Assembly: GCF_050624435.1 (NCBI RefSeq)
Contig: NC_134539.1
Span: forward strand, 48,826,001-48,890,000
Reading direction: 5' to 3'
Length of the DNA stretch: 64,000 nt
Origin: Tenrec ecaudatus
Taxonomy: Eukaryota; Chordata; Mammalia; Afrosoricida; Tenrecidae
The position numbers were made by a program, and so were the translations under genes. The notes below the pieces were generated by a model, which saw only the letters and a program-made list of their open reading frames with translations, was not told where the DNA came from and ran no database searches. Positions 22,223-33,639 of the stretch are shown here, one piece after another; positions within the stretch are counted from its first letter, which is position 1; each line of letters opens with the position of its first letter.

Positions 22223-22654
22223 TCACATTTCAAGCAACACTTCAGATTATTCATGTCCATCTGTCAAATAAGTTTCCCTCATGATCTCTTATTCTCATGC
22301 TTGACAGAGCCATACCTAGAGGACTGGATTATTGTCTCTGTGCCACTCAGGGACAAGTCTCGTGTGGAAAAGACTGCCTGTCCTTGACCTTTCCCTGCTA
22401 CATTTTTTACAGTAATGTGCATGAAGACATAGATGGGAAATTACCAAATCTACAAGTGACTCAAAGCCAGGAAGGATAGCTAAAACTGTATATGATATGA
22501 CACAATTTTCAAAATGATCTTAATTGACTGGAATTCTCAGATAGAACCAATAAAGTGGCATTTTTAAATCAGGCAAATGTAAAGTTTGACATTTTAAAGT
22601 AAAAGAGAGGTTTCCCACTTGGGTAACATACTTGTATTAGCTTAAACTTTCAAA
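22223..22654. other. No recognisable feature
   Basis: AT-rich sequence between the small MITE and a SINE; nothing recognised. Confidence 0.45.
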
Positions 22655-22842
22655 AACTCTCATTGCCATTGAGTCTGTACTGACAATAGTAGAGAGTAGA
22701 AATGCTTTTTGGGTTCAAAGACTGTAAGTCTTTCCAGGAACAGAAAGTGTCTCTCTTTCTCCTGAAGAGCAATTGGTGGGTTTCAATGTTGGCCTTGGGC
22801 CTAGCAGTCCAGCATCTAATCCACTACACCACCAGGGATCCT
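22655..22842 (-). mobile_element. AfroSINE-type SINE
   Basis: Antisense SINE. The tail region reads 'attgccattgagtctgtactga', the body 'actgtaagtctttccaggaac', and the promoter half 'gtgggtttcaatgttgg' and 'actacaccaccaggga'. Confidence 0.78.
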
Positions 22843-22888
22843 TTATATTAGCTTAACATGGATCAAAAGTAGCAGTGGGACCCATGTA

Positions 22889-23891
22889 CAGTATATGCTC
22901 GTGTATAAGCCGAGTTTTTCAGCACAAAAAAATGTGCTGAAAAACTGGGGTTTGGCTTATACACACGTCAGTGGTACCCCAGCGAGGTGTAGCATCTCAC
23001 TGCCCATCCCCCCCCACGAGGTCACGGAATGAACGCCCATTATCTCACAGGTGATTGCCATGTTTCTCTGCTGTTCATTCAAAGCCCCACTGGTTCATTC
23101 AAAGCCCCACTGACACTGCAGGGCTTTGAATGTTTGTTTACTCACATCTAACCAATCAGAGCCGTCCTATGACGTGTATTTTTGAATAAGCCTTTTAAAG
23201 ACCATGTGCGAGGGATGTGGCATGAATGGATGTCATCTGGTCAAGCCCGACTAACAAAAGGAGGAAATCTCATGAAGCCTGACATAGAGTTAATAGCAAA
23301 GTGGGTTCGAGATGCATGGGAAGACATTCCAGAAGACATGGTGCGACGTGCCTTCCAGAAATGTAGTATTAGTAATGTTATGGATGGCAGTGAAGACTGC
23401 GCTTTGTATGAAAATGACAGCAGTGATGGTGATGGTGGCGAGCTCAGTGAGGACAGTGTCTATGATGACCTCACACCAGCTGAAGCTCTGCATTGGGATA
23501 CGGATGATAATGAGGAATCCAGTTTTGAAGGATTTTAATTCTTTACATTTTAGCTTGGTTGCTGCTTGAGCTCAGGGAATAGTACTCTTAAGGTATCATT
23601 GTTGATACCTTGTTGTTTTTGTTGAACCTATTTTCCACTTACTGTGCTGGTTTACAAATGTTAAATGACTTGTCCTTTTATTTGTGTTTTTTATTTAAAA
23701 TAAATATTTACATTACCCCACTGATGTCTCAGTTTTTAGTAATTTTATTTTCATTTGTTTTGATTATTGAAACTCACCATTAGCTTCTGCATTTTCCACC
23801 CAAGGCTTATACTTGAGTCGATCAGTTTTTCTGGTTTCCCATGTAATAATTCGGCTTATACTCAGGTCGGCTTATATTCAAGTTTATATGG
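22889..23891 (+). mobile_element. Pogo/Tigger-like DNA transposon (1.0 kb)
   Basis: Flanked by TA on both sides (22,887-22,888 and 23,892-23,893). The ends are imperfect inverted repeats sharing 'tataagccga': CAGTATATGCTCGTG... at the left, and the reverse of ...AAGTTTATATGG at the right. Near the left end is a perfect 13-bp hairpin, gtttttcagcaca / tgtgctgaaaaac (about 22,914-22,946). Further in, 'ttcattcaaagccccactg' occurs twice and then inverted (about 23,075-23,135). Only the transposase C-terminus remains, so the element is an internally deleted, non-autonomous derivative. Confidence 0.85.
23182..23541 (+). pseudogene. Transposase C-terminal remnant (pogo-like)
   Basis: A 118-codon open frame with no internal stop, opening M-N-K-P-F-K-D-H-V-R. 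This matches the segment at the end of pogo/Tigger DDE transposases (N-K-P-F-K...W-M). Next comes a helical block (I-A-K-W-V-R-D-A-W...R-A-F-Q-K-C-S-I-S-N) and a long acidic, serine-rich tail, also typical of this family. The DNA-binding HTH domains and the catalytic DDE core are absent, so it is not a functional transposase. The open frame suggests the element is not very old. Confidence 0.82.
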
Positions 23892-23893
23892 TA

Positions 23894-24418
23894 ACTTAAC
23901 AACCAGTTTGTTGCGCTAACAGTGGCTTTAAATATAAAAAAACCCAATACACTGAAATGTAGTTTATTATTTACTACAGTTAATGATTAAATAGGAACAA
24001 TAAAGGAGGTATAAAACTAGATTATGTTGTAAGGGTTTTAAAATATTATTGAAAAATATCAAATGATACCTGACCAAAATTACTGTTAAGATATTCCCAT
24101 ATTGCTTCTTGATTGGTGTCCTCACTTTCAATATCTTTGCTTTTATCCAAGCATCACCAGCTGTGTAATTTATCTTTAACCCTCTTTTCACTGTAGGATT
24201 AGGATCTCATTCCTTTAGAGGTAGGCCAATTAGACAATAGTCATTGTGTTTGATAGATTAGAAACAGGTGACTTCTCTAAAAATATTATGTTCATCTTTG
24301 AAAAAACCCTTTCTGCATATGCTGAACTTACAGCAATTATTCTGACAATATTTTTATCTCTTTGAGCACTTTTAGAAATTGCATAATTCATTCAATATCG
24401 CCTAGGAATTTGGGGCAT
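23894..24418. other. AT-rich sequence without recognised features
   Basis: Nothing recognised between the pogo-like element and the next LINE insertion. Confidence 0.5.
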
Positions 24419-24431
24419 AAAAGAAAAGTGA

Positions 24432-25092
24432 GGAGACCCAAGGCTTAAGTGTCGGCCACTGGAGATCCCCTTATAGAGGGGTTTAGGAGAGGAGATGGGT
24501 CAGTCAGGGTGTGAGGTAGTACCGATGAAGAACACAGCTTTCCCCCAGATCCTGGATGCTTCCTTCCCCCAACTACCATGATCCGAATTCTACCTTGCAG
24601 GACTGGATAGGGCAGAGGTTGTACACTGGTGCATATAGGACCTGGAGGCACAGGGAATCCAGGGTGGACGATACCTTCAGGGCCAGGGGTGTGAGGGGCG
24701 ATGTTGGGAGAGTGGAGGGTGAGTGGGTTGGAAAGGGGGAACTGATTACAAGGATACGCATGTGACCTCCTCCCTGGGAGCTGGACGGCAGAGAAGGGGG
24801 GTAAGGGAGACTCCAGATAGGGCAAGATATGACAAAATAACAATCTATAAATTATCAAGGACTCATGAGGGAGGGGGGAGCAGGGAGGGATGGGGAAAAA
24901 AAAGAGGACCTGATGCAAAGGGCGTAAGTGGAGAGCAAATGCTTTGAAAATGATTAGGGCAAAGAATGTACAGATGTGCTTTATACAATTGATGTATGTA
25001 TATGTATGGATTGTGATAAGAGTTGTATGAGCCCCAATAAAATGTTTTCTTTTTAAAAAAATAAATAAAAAGAAAGAAAGAAAGAAAAAAAG
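24432..25092 (+). mobile_element. L1-type 3' end, 5'-truncated insertion with TSD
   Basis: Starts at 'ggagacccaagg', passes the 'gagatcccctta', 'actgattacaagga' and 'tatgacaaaataacaatc' blocks, and ends 'tatgagccccaataaaatg' plus a long A/G-rich tail. Flanked by aaaagaaaagtga at 24,419-24,431 and 25,093-25,105. Close in sequence to the copy at 39.7-41.0 kb, so a relatively young insertion. Confidence 0.9.
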
Positions 25093-25105
25093 AAAAGAAA
25101 AGTGA

Positions 25106-26374
25106 ACAAGTGAGAATGTGTCACCCTTGGGTCGTTTGGGACTCTTTCTCTTTATGTTTTATGTTTGTTTACTGAAGTAACAAATGCAAGGAAATAAAAA
25201 ATGTAGTATTCCATCAAAGTATGCGTTCTATGAAATGAGTAAATAATATTACAAGCATAGTTCCATCTAATTTTAAAATTTATGAGTGGAATGAACATTA
25301 CTACAGGTGCTTAGAATATGCTGTTGTGCAGATGAACGTAAAAAAAGAATAAGGAATGTAAATTAGTGATTTCCACATTAGAAAGAACTCTGATTACAAG
25401 CACCATTTTAACAACCAGTTCACTGAACTGAACAAAAGAGTAGGTATCAGTTCTGCCCAATGGTGTGAATCAGCTGAATCCCACTGTTAAAAAGTATGAA
25501 ACAGCTGCTGAGAAAGGTTTATTATTAGGTTATGAATTAAAAGTAGGATTCAGGCCAAAGAAAGGAATTGTCATACTATGTGGTGTGCTTTCATACCATC
25601 TCTGCAACATGATTTTCTACAGAGTCTGGCAGAACAGAGGAGAGAGACAGAGAGAGGCAACAAAACTAGCAGAGTCCATAAACCATGTCAGAAGAAAGTG
25701 GTGAAAAAATCCTTGGAATGTTTTTTCAGCTTGGAAAAGTTCATTGAGGAGGCTTGCTAGATGTCTTCACCTATTCCAAGGTCAAGGTGAGCCAGAGAAG
25801 TCAAGAGGATTGTAGCAAAACATATGGATGTTCTCTCTGCCTCAGCTCCCTTTATCCTTTGACATCCTGAGTCTTGTTCTTTCATAGTCTTTAGCTCTAA
25901 AAGCATACAAATGTATCTCTATCACAGCACAGGTCTTTGCGGGGCTGCCTTCATGAATGTGCATCTGTGCAGTTGCATGCACTTCACACTTAGAAGACCT
26001 CCACAGTTGGTTTAACTTCTTCTTCGTGAAATTCTTCATGATTTTAAGCCATGAGCAACATATTTCCATATTGTTACAGCCTTGCAAATTACATAGTCAG
26101 TGCTGGAAATGGAAAGCATTCTCTTCTTTTAAGACCAGTTGAATAACAGTTGGAGTTGTCCAAAAGTATATTTTACTAGAAAAATGAAGTAGCAAACCAT
26201 GTTGGTTACACCAATGGTGAGAAGACAATAAAATGTCAGATTACTGATTCATCTAAAGGGAACTCATTTCTATTCAGAAAGGCAATTGGTCATCACAATT
26301 TAGAAAGTCCATAGCTTCTGATTCCTTAGTACTGCCCTGATAAGCCCCCAAATCCAAACCTGTTGTTGTTGAAT
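25106..26374. other. No recognisable feature
   Basis: About 1.3 kb of ordinary sequence without a repeat or gene that I can name. The short ORFs lack family resemblance. Confidence 0.5.
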
Positions 26375-26560
26375 TGATTCCTGCTTAGAGCTGCCTTATA
26401 GAATAAAGTTGAATTGCCCCACAGGGTTCCAAGGCTGGTAATCTTTCTGAAAGGGGACGACCACATCTCTCTCCAAGTCCAGCATCTGGTGGGGTCAAGT
26501 TGCCAATCTTCGGGTTACCAGTCAAGTGCTTACTCACTGTGCAACCAGGTGCCTTATGTC
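26375..26560 (-). mobile_element. AfroSINE-type SINE
   Basis: Antisense copy with 'gttgttgttgaattgattcc' (tail), 'aaggctggtaatctttctg' (body) and 'gggttaccagtcaagtgctt' / 'tgcaaccagg' (tRNA-like half). Confidence 0.78.
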
Positions 26561-27489
26561 ATATGAGATATGCAAATAATCTCAGAAAAATTTGGTTTGG
26601 CAACAAAACAAAACAAAAAAAACAGAGAATCTTTTGCCTATGTTCCCAGGCAGTAGGGGGTGCCAGATAATTCACTGGAGTTCAAGGACCACTTGTCAAT
26701 CCCTTGTGTCTGACTCCATCCTTCTTTCTTTCACCCAGTGAATATTTCCAGGGCTGTTTTTAATTCTTTTTTTTTTTGCTTTAAGTCCATTTACTTTGTT
26801 TACGAGTCAATTTAAAAGATCAGTTAAACAAGTTGGAGGACCTTGTTTCCTTACCTATCATTGATAGCACATAAAGTTATGAGATTTAGCAAACAAAAAT
26901 TACCCAGTTAAATGTGACTGTTAGATGAATAAATAATTTATATATATACATATATATTCCAATGTATTATTACATGGGCAAGACTTACACTAAAAATTAT
27001 GTTGCATAGCTTGAGTGCACTGACATTTGGGAACTCATGTATCCTGAGATGCTCCAGACATCCAGGAGATGCCTGCCTTGTAACTTTGTGGGAGCCCATT
27101 TTTGTCCTTTCCATTTTATCTGGAGCTAATACTGTCTCCTGGCCTCATCTAGTGTCGAGTCTTGTGCTCCAGCAGTTTCTTCTTAGTTCCCATCTTAACA
27201 AGAGACCAGAAATGACCGATAGAATCTGAGTTCCTGAACAACTGCGAATCTTTCCTAACTTCCATGACCAAGTCTTGCCCATTTACTCAAATTCTCTTTC
27301 ATACTTCCATTTCTAAGTAACCCAGAAAAGTCCACATGAGTACAACACATGTTTGAGTAGTTGAATTCACTAAAGAATAAATTTTCCACAAGCTGTTTGT
27401 GGGAGCTGATGGAACAGAGTATTCTATTCCAGGGAAACACTAGGGCCCATGCTGTTAACCTCTAGGAAAAGAATTTTCTCTTCAACACT
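26561..27489. other. No recognisable feature
   Basis: Contains an A/C-rich run near 26,600-26,622, a T-run near 26,768-26,778 and a short (TA)-rich patch near 26,938-26,957. No gene or nameable repeat. Confidence 0.5.
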
Positions 27490-28028
27490 TTGTTAGTCTG
27501 GGTAGACCAGAGAAACAAATCCGTGGACACACATATGTGTATAAGGAAGAGGTTTATATACAAGAACAATTGTACATTAAGAAAACATCCCAGCCCAGTC
27601 CACTCCAAGGCCATAAGTCTGATATTAGCTCATATTTACGATACCAATCTATAAAGTCCTCTTCGGACTCATGAAACACAGGCAATGAAGCCAAATGCAG
27701 GACGATCACTAGCCAATGGGTAGAAAGTCTTTGGGTCCAGTGGTGTTGTAAGCATCTCAGTGCTGGCAGGGGTCTCTCTGTGGCTTCTCCGGCTTCTGAG
27801 GTCTGGTTGCATCCATGTGGCCTGTCTTCTGCAATGTCTCCCAGGGAGTAGCAGAGAGAGAGAGGTGTCTTCCATCTCCAAGGAGGAAGTAACAGATTTC
27901 CCAGAATTCTCAGGAGAAGGCCATGCCCACACAGAAGTCTCATTGGCTATCTCCAGATTGATAGCCTAGACTCCATCCCTATACTCTTAATCCTTCAATT
28001 GACACCAGATTAGGTGACTGCCACAAAT
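27490..28028 (-). repeat. LTR-like interspersed repeat, copy C
   Basis: Nearly complete inverted copy of the family described at 490-997. The minus strand runs from 'tgtggcagtcacctaatctg' to 'ctacccagactaaca', with a TATATAAAC box near the distal end. It carries the conserved 'gctggcagg' and 'ctcagaagccgg'-type blocks. Confidence 0.7.
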
Positions 28029-28739
28029 ACCTGAAACACTTTGCTATCAGTAGAGATCACAGTAGTGTTGTTGAGATGTTTGAGAGCTGCCTACCCCTGG
28101 CAATGCTCAGCTGGAGACTAAATTCTCACCTGGTTAGGGAACTGCTGTGATAGAATTCCTGGGTTGGGCACCGATTATTTAACTATTTCTAAGCCTAAAA
28201 TTTAAAGAGTGTAAATTATCTACCCCTCAACACCCCTTTCCATAGGATTCCAGTTTAGAATATGCATGTGCTAATGACTTTGCTCTTTTGAGATCTAAGA
28301 CTTTATAGTGGTTGCAAGCACAGATTAATGCTGTGCCAACTACCTTGGTTTCTGATCTTAAAAGGGCATACAGGCAAGGAAATTGGTCCTATTAATAGAA
28401 AGTTAAAAGGCTTTAATTTTAAAATGCATCTTTGATTTATGAGCCTCTGTGTCTCTGTGTGGCCAGCCTTCCCTTGGCCTTTTCCAAAAGGAACACAATG
28501 TGATAATGAAATTAGTTATAAAATTGTGTGGGATCTGAATACATAACCATGGGGAAAACATGTTACTCAGAAATGGAATTCTAAAAGAAATCTCAAACTA
28601 ATCTTTCATCCTGAAAGAAATATTTTTAGCTGCGGTAAGCGCCACCACCCCTAACCCTGAAAACCTGGAAGTCTTCGATGCCTCTTCATTCTTGTAATAT
28701 TGTAATGTATTGGGCAGAGGACGAGGGTCATTGTGCCTA
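28029..28739. other. No recognisable feature
   Basis: Ordinary sequence preceding the GT-rich region; nothing recognised. Confidence 0.5.
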
Positions 28740-29022
28740 GATTAGCAGTGCATGTGTGCTAGGTGGGAGAGAGGAAAATGGAGGCCATGTGCGATGTGCA
28801 TGGGATCATGGTGGGAAGTATGTGGTAGCTCAGGATGTGTGTCAGGTGTGAAGATAGCCAGGAAAGAGTTATGAGTGTGCATATGTATGTATGTGCAAGA
28901 ATAAGAATGGCTGGTGGAAATCAATTGTGTGACGGAATGGCGAGGCAAACTGTGTATGTCATCAGAGCTTGCATGGAGCTGGCAGTGAGTGTGGTGTGTG
29001 AAGGAAAGGAATAACTGAATGG
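28740..29022 (+). repeat. Degenerate GT-rich left flank of the minisatellite
   Basis: GT-rich, imperfect sequence ('gtgcgatgtgcatgg', 'gtgtgtcaggtgtg', 'gtatgtatgtgc'). It has a block at 28,903-28,940 that matches one beyond the far end of the array (31,592-31,626). It looks like decayed array. Confidence 0.5.
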
Positions 29023-31589
29023 ACCGTGTGTCTGTGTGTCCGTGTGTCTGTGTGTCTGTGTCTGTGTGTCCGTGTGGGTGCGTGTCCGTGTGTCTGTGTG
29101 TCCGTGTGGGTGTGTGTCCGTGTGTCTGTGTGTCTGTGTGTCCGTGTGGGTGTGTGTCCGTGTGTCTGTGTGTCTGTGTGTCTGTGTGTCCGTGTGGGTG
29201 CGTGTCCGTGTGTCTGTGTGTCCGTGTGGGTGTGTGTCCGTGTGTCTGTGTGTCCGTGTGGGTGTGTGTCCGTGTGGGTGTGTGTCTGTGTGTCTGTGTG
29301 TCCGTGTGGGTGTGTGTCCGTGTGTCTGTGTGTCCGTGTGGGTGTGTGTGTCTGTGTGTCTGTGTCCGTGTGTCTGTGTGTCCGTGTGGGTGTGTGTCTG
29401 TGTGGGTGTGTGTCTGTGTCTGTGTGTCTGTGTGTCCGTGTGGGTGTGTGTCTGTGTGGGTGTATGTCCGTGTCCGTGTGGGTGTGTGTGTCTGTGTGTC
29501 TGTGTCCGTGTGTCTGTGTGTCCGTGTGGGTGTGTGTCTGTGTGGGTGTGTGTCCGTGTGGGTGTGTGTCTGTGTGTCCGTGTGGGTGTGTGTCCATGTG
29601 GGTGTGTGTCTGTGTGGGTGTATGTCTGTGTGTCTGTGTGTCCGTGTGGGTGTGTGTGTCTGTGTGTCTGTGTCCGTGTGTCTGTGTGTCCGTGTGGGTG
29701 TGTGTCTGTGTGGGTGTGTGTCTGTGTGGGTGTGTGTCCGTGTGGGTGTGTGTCTGTGTGTCTGTGTGTCCGTGTGGGTGTGTGTCCGTGTGGGTGTGTG
29801 TCTGTGTGGGTGTATGTCTGTGTGTCCGTGTGTCTGTGTGTCCGTGTGGGTGTGTGTGTCTGTGTGTCTGTGTCCGTGTGTCTGTGTGTCCGTGTGGGTG
29901 TGTGTCTGTGTGGGTGTGTGTCCGTGTGGGTGTGTGTCTGTGTGTCCGTGTGGGTGTGTGTCCGTGTGGGTGTGTGTCTGTGTGGGTGTATGTCTGTGTG
30001 TCTGTGTGTCCGTGTGGGTGTGTGTGTCTGTGTGTCTGTGTCCGTGTGTCTGTGTGTCCGTGTGGGTGTGTGTCTGTGTGGGTGTGTGTCTGTGTGGGTG
30101 TGTGTCCGTGTGGGTGTGTGTCTGTGTGTCTGTGTGTCCGTGTGGGTGTGTGTCCGTGTGGGTGTGTGTCTGTGTGGGTGTATGTCTGTGTGTCCGTGTG
30201 TCTGTGTGTCCGTGTGGGTGTGTGTGTCTGTGTGTCTGTGTCCGTGTGTCTGTGTGTCCGTGTGGGTGTGTGTCTGTGTGGGTGTGTGTCCGTGTGGGTG
30301 TGTGTCTGTGTGGGTGTATGTCTGTGTGTCTGTGTGTCTGTGTGTCCGTGTGGGTGTGTGTGTCTGTGTGTCTGTGTCCGTGTGTCTGTGTGTCCGTGTG
30401 GGTGTGTGTCTGTGTGGGTGTGTGTCCGTGTGGGTGTGTGTCTGTGTGTCTGTGTGTCCGTGTGGGTGTGTGTCCGTGTGGGTGTGTGTCTGTGTGTCTG
30501 TGTGTCCGTGTGGTGTGTGTTCGTGTGGGTGTGTGTCCGTGTGGGTGTGTGTCCGTGTGGGTGTGTGTCCAGGTGGGTGTGTGTCCGTGTGGGTGTGTGT
30601 CAGTGTGGGTGTGTGTCCGTGTGGGTGTGTGTCCGTGTGGGTGTGTGTCCGTGTGGGTGTGTGTCTGTGTGTCCGTGTGGGTGTGTGTCCGTGTGGGTGT
30701 ATGTCCGTGTGGGTGTGTGTCCGTGTGGGTGTGTGTCCGTGTGGGTGTGTGTCCGTGTGGGTGTGTGTCAGTGTGGGTGTGTGTCCGTGTGGGTGTGTGT
30801 CTGTGTGTCCGTGTGGGTGTGTGTCCGTGTGGGTGTATGTCCGTGTGGGTGTGTGTCCGTGTGGGTGTGTGTCCGTGTGGGTGTGTGTCCGTGTGGGTGT
30901 GTGTCCGTGTGGGTGTGTGTCCGTGTGTGTGTGTGTGTCCGTGTGGGTGTGTGTCCGTGTGGGTGTGTGTCCGTGTGGGGGTGTGTCCGTGTGGGTCTGT
31001 GTCAGTGTGGGTGTGTGTCCGTGTGGGTGTGTGTCCGTGTGTCTGTGTGGGTGTGTGTCTGTGTGTGTGTGTGTGTCCGTGTGGGTGTGTGTCCGTGTGG
31101 GTGTGTGTCCGTGTGGGGGTGTGTCCGTGTGTCTGTGTGTCCGTGTGGGTGTGTGTCCGTGTGTCTGTGTGTCCGTGTGGGTGTGTGTCCGTGTGGGTGT
31201 GTGTCCGTGTGGGTGTGTGTCCGTGTGGGTGTGTGTCAGTGTGGGTGTGTGTCCGTGTGGGTGTGTGTCCGTGTGTCTGTGTGGGTGTGTGTCTGTGTGT
31301 GTCTGTGTGTCCGTGTGGGTGTGTGTCTGTGTGTGTCTGTGTGTGTCTGTGTGTCTGTGTGTCCGTGTGGGTGTGTGTCTGTGTGTCTGTGTGTCCGTGT
31401 GGGTGTGTGTCTGTGTGTCTGTGTGTCCGTGTGGGTGTGTGTCTGTGTGTGTCTGTGTGTGTCTGTGTGGGTGTGTGTCCGTGTGGGTGTGTGCCCGTGT
31501 GGGTGTGTGTCCGTGTGGGTGTGTGTCCGTGTGGGTGTGTGTCCGTGTGAGTGTGTGTCTGTGTGAGTGTGTGTCTGTGTGGGTGTGTG
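29023..31589 (+). repeat. 2.6-kb GT-rich 16-bp minisatellite with higher-order structure
   Basis: Built from two 16-bp units, GTGTGGGTGTGTGTCC and GTGTGTCTGTGTGTCC. From 29,023 to ~30,480 they alternate in a higher-order pattern: a cassette 'gtgtgtgtctgtgtgtctgt' + 'gtccgtg' recurs near 29,345, 29,486, 29,652, 29,852, 30,018, 30,220 and 30,356. From ~30,480 to ~31,250 the first unit is almost homogeneous, with a few 'gtatgtcc', 'gtgtgtcagtg' and 'gtgggggtg' variants. A mixed segment closes the array. A 16-bp period with no stop codon makes all three plus frames and one minus frame open for 840-905 codons; these are not genes. Confidence 0.97.
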
Positions 31590-31849
31590 ATAAAAATGGT
31601 TGGTGGCAGTCCAGTGTGTGATGTGGATCAAGTGACAAAGTGTATGGATCGATGTGGACCGGGTATGTATAGGGGTGGGGATTAGATGTAGGGTGTGGAT
31701 AGGAGTGGATAAAGAGGCAGGGTGAAGTGTGTGTTTATGAAAGATGGAAAGGAAGAGGAAGTAGCCTGGGAACATTTGTGCCTATTTGTGGATAAGGTAT
31801 TTGTAGGTGGACAGATTACACGTTTATGCTTGGTGTGAGAGAAAAATGT

Positions 31850-31885
<36 letters not shown>
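31590..31885 (+). repeat. Degenerate right flank and (GT)n run
   Basis: Imperfect GT-rich sequence ('gtgtgtgatgtgg', 'gatgtagggtgtgg') ending with a pure (GT)n run at about 31,850-31,880. It shares a ~35-bp block with the left flank. Confidence 0.6.
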
Positions 31886-32604
31886 TATTTGTAGTGTGGA
31901 TAAATGAATCAGCAAGGCACACATCTCTGTGGCAAGTATTGATGCGTGGTAAGCATATGTGTGGTGGGAGACCCTATAAGAAGCAAGGTCAGGTCAACAT
32001 TACTCAGGTTTTCTGTCTGACCTGCTTATCCTGTTTCCTTTGTCTTCATTAAGCAATGGCTCAGAGCAGACTAACTGTGAACAGAAACCTATTAAGCACT
32101 GGCTCAGAACAGGCTAATTGTGAATAGAAACCTTTCGCCCTCTCCCTTCGGGTTAGTCATTCATGAAATTCCCTCAGGATACTGAGACTCAGCACAGAGC
32201 TCCCTCGGTAATGCCCTGGGTATGGCCACTGACAGCCTTTCTAGTGCTCACTAGGAAGGGCACTCCCAAGCTGTGTCCATCCCGGGGCATTTGGCATGGT
32301 CACCTTCTCAGCACCTGTGGCTGTGCCACAGGATACACAAACCTTATTCCTATTCTGGTCACTTCTGTCCTGGGAAGTGTCATCCCGTGTGCTAGACCCG
32401 AAAACATCTTCAGGGATATTCTACCTGGTGGTTCTTTTTCAGGCTGATGGAGGAAGAGAAAGTAAGAAGAAAAGCAGTTGAGATTTTGATTGAGGTTAGG
32501 GATGGGAGTGTGGTTCAGGTTCCAAGAAGTTTAAAGAAAAACAAAACCAAACCTTTGATCACCTGAATGTTACTTTTTCCTCCTGGAATTGAGAAATTCT
32601 GTGC
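31886..32604. other. Mostly unannotated; 43-bp tandem duplication
   Basis: A 43-bp unit occurs twice in tandem (32,051-32,093 and 32,094-32,136, starting 'aagca-tggctcaga'). The rest shows no gene or nameable repeat. Confidence 0.5.
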
Positions 32605-32795
32605 TAGTCCAAATGAGTGCTGGCATGTGAGCATCAGACTGTCCACTGAACGACCTTCAATTCAAACCACCAGCCATTCCATGGGAGAGAAAACACAATC
32701 TGCTCCGGTAAAAATGTAGTTTTGAAAATCTTTACCGGAGCACCATGACTCAGCATCAACTCCACAGTTGTGGGTTTTGTTCGAGTAGATGCTGG
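32605..32795 (+). mobile_element. AfroSINE-type SINE
   Basis: Sense copy. The tRNA-like half reads 'caattcaaaccaccag', the body 'gaaaatctttaccggagcacc', and the tail 'catgactcagcatcaactcc'. Diverged. Confidence 0.72.
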
Positions 32796-33049
32796 CCCAG
32801 CCCCCTTTTATTTTTGAGAAGGGGAATTTGAGCCCCAGGTAAGTTCGGGATCCAACTCAAGGCAAAGGCATCTTGGTCAGCTTGTCCTTTGCTGGCTTGA
32901 GGTTCTCTGAACAACTCATGGAGCACAGTGACATTTTGGGAGCTGGGCTATATTCATTTAGCTCAGTCTTTGCAGTCTTGATCATAGCATCTGAACTAAA
33001 TAGGAATTTGTCGTGTAATTTGTTACACAAAGAAAAATATCTAAAAATG
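32796..33049. other. No recognisable feature
   Basis: Short unassigned sequence between a SINE and a LINE tail. Confidence 0.45.
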
Positions 33050-33195
33050 AGCTGATTCCAGGAACTCAAGTGGAAGGTGAATTTTGAGAATGATGAGGGC
33101 AAAATGAATGTATAAAGGTGCTTTACTCAATTGATGTACATATAAATTGTGATAAGAGTTATATGAGCCCCAATAAACAGGAAAAAAAATTTTAA
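33050..33195 (+). mobile_element. L1-type 3' end, short 5'-truncated copy
   Basis: Only the last ~140 bp of the family: 'gagaatgatgagggcaaaatg', 'caattgatgtacat', 'tatgagccccaataaa', then an A-rich tail. Confidence 0.8.
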
Positions 33196-33639
33196 AGAAA
33201 AATATCTATGACAACATAATGTGGAGCATGGGGGAAATCACAAATATGAGTTCCAGTGGGAACAGAAAGATGAGAAATCATAACTTTTAAGAGGTACTTT
33301 GAATGACCTATTCAAATGCTTAATAAGCTAAAAAAAATGGGTCATGTTGAAACATTTTAATACACCTCTTTTAATACTAGGATTAGGTTCTGGGCTTTCC
33401 AAATAATGAAACCTTCAGCTTTGCAAATAAAAAAAATGATCAAATATCCCACTCTATCTGCTTTCTTAATTTGTTTCACACCTCTTCCCCCGCCCGAAGA
33501 AAACAGAGGAATTTGTTTTCTGAGTCTTTAAATATATCTTATTTTTCCATTCTTCATTCTTTGATTCAAAAGGTTAGTATTCTCACTACCTTTTAAAGTT
33601 GAACAATGGAAATTCAGAATCAAATAGATTTCTCTTAAG
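33196..33639. other. No recognisable feature
   Basis: AT-rich unassigned sequence. Confidence 0.45.

Noticed and set aside
29023-31589. Telomeric or interstitial telomere-like array
   Set aside because: The unit is GTGTGGGTGTGTGTCC-type, not TTAGGG.
28921-31638. 905-codon Thr/His-rich ORF on the minus strand, and three >840-codon Cys/Val-rich ORFs on the plus strand
   Set aside because: All arise from a stop-free 16-bp tandem repeat open in every frame. There is no domain, no unique sequence of any length, and no splice or promoter evidence.
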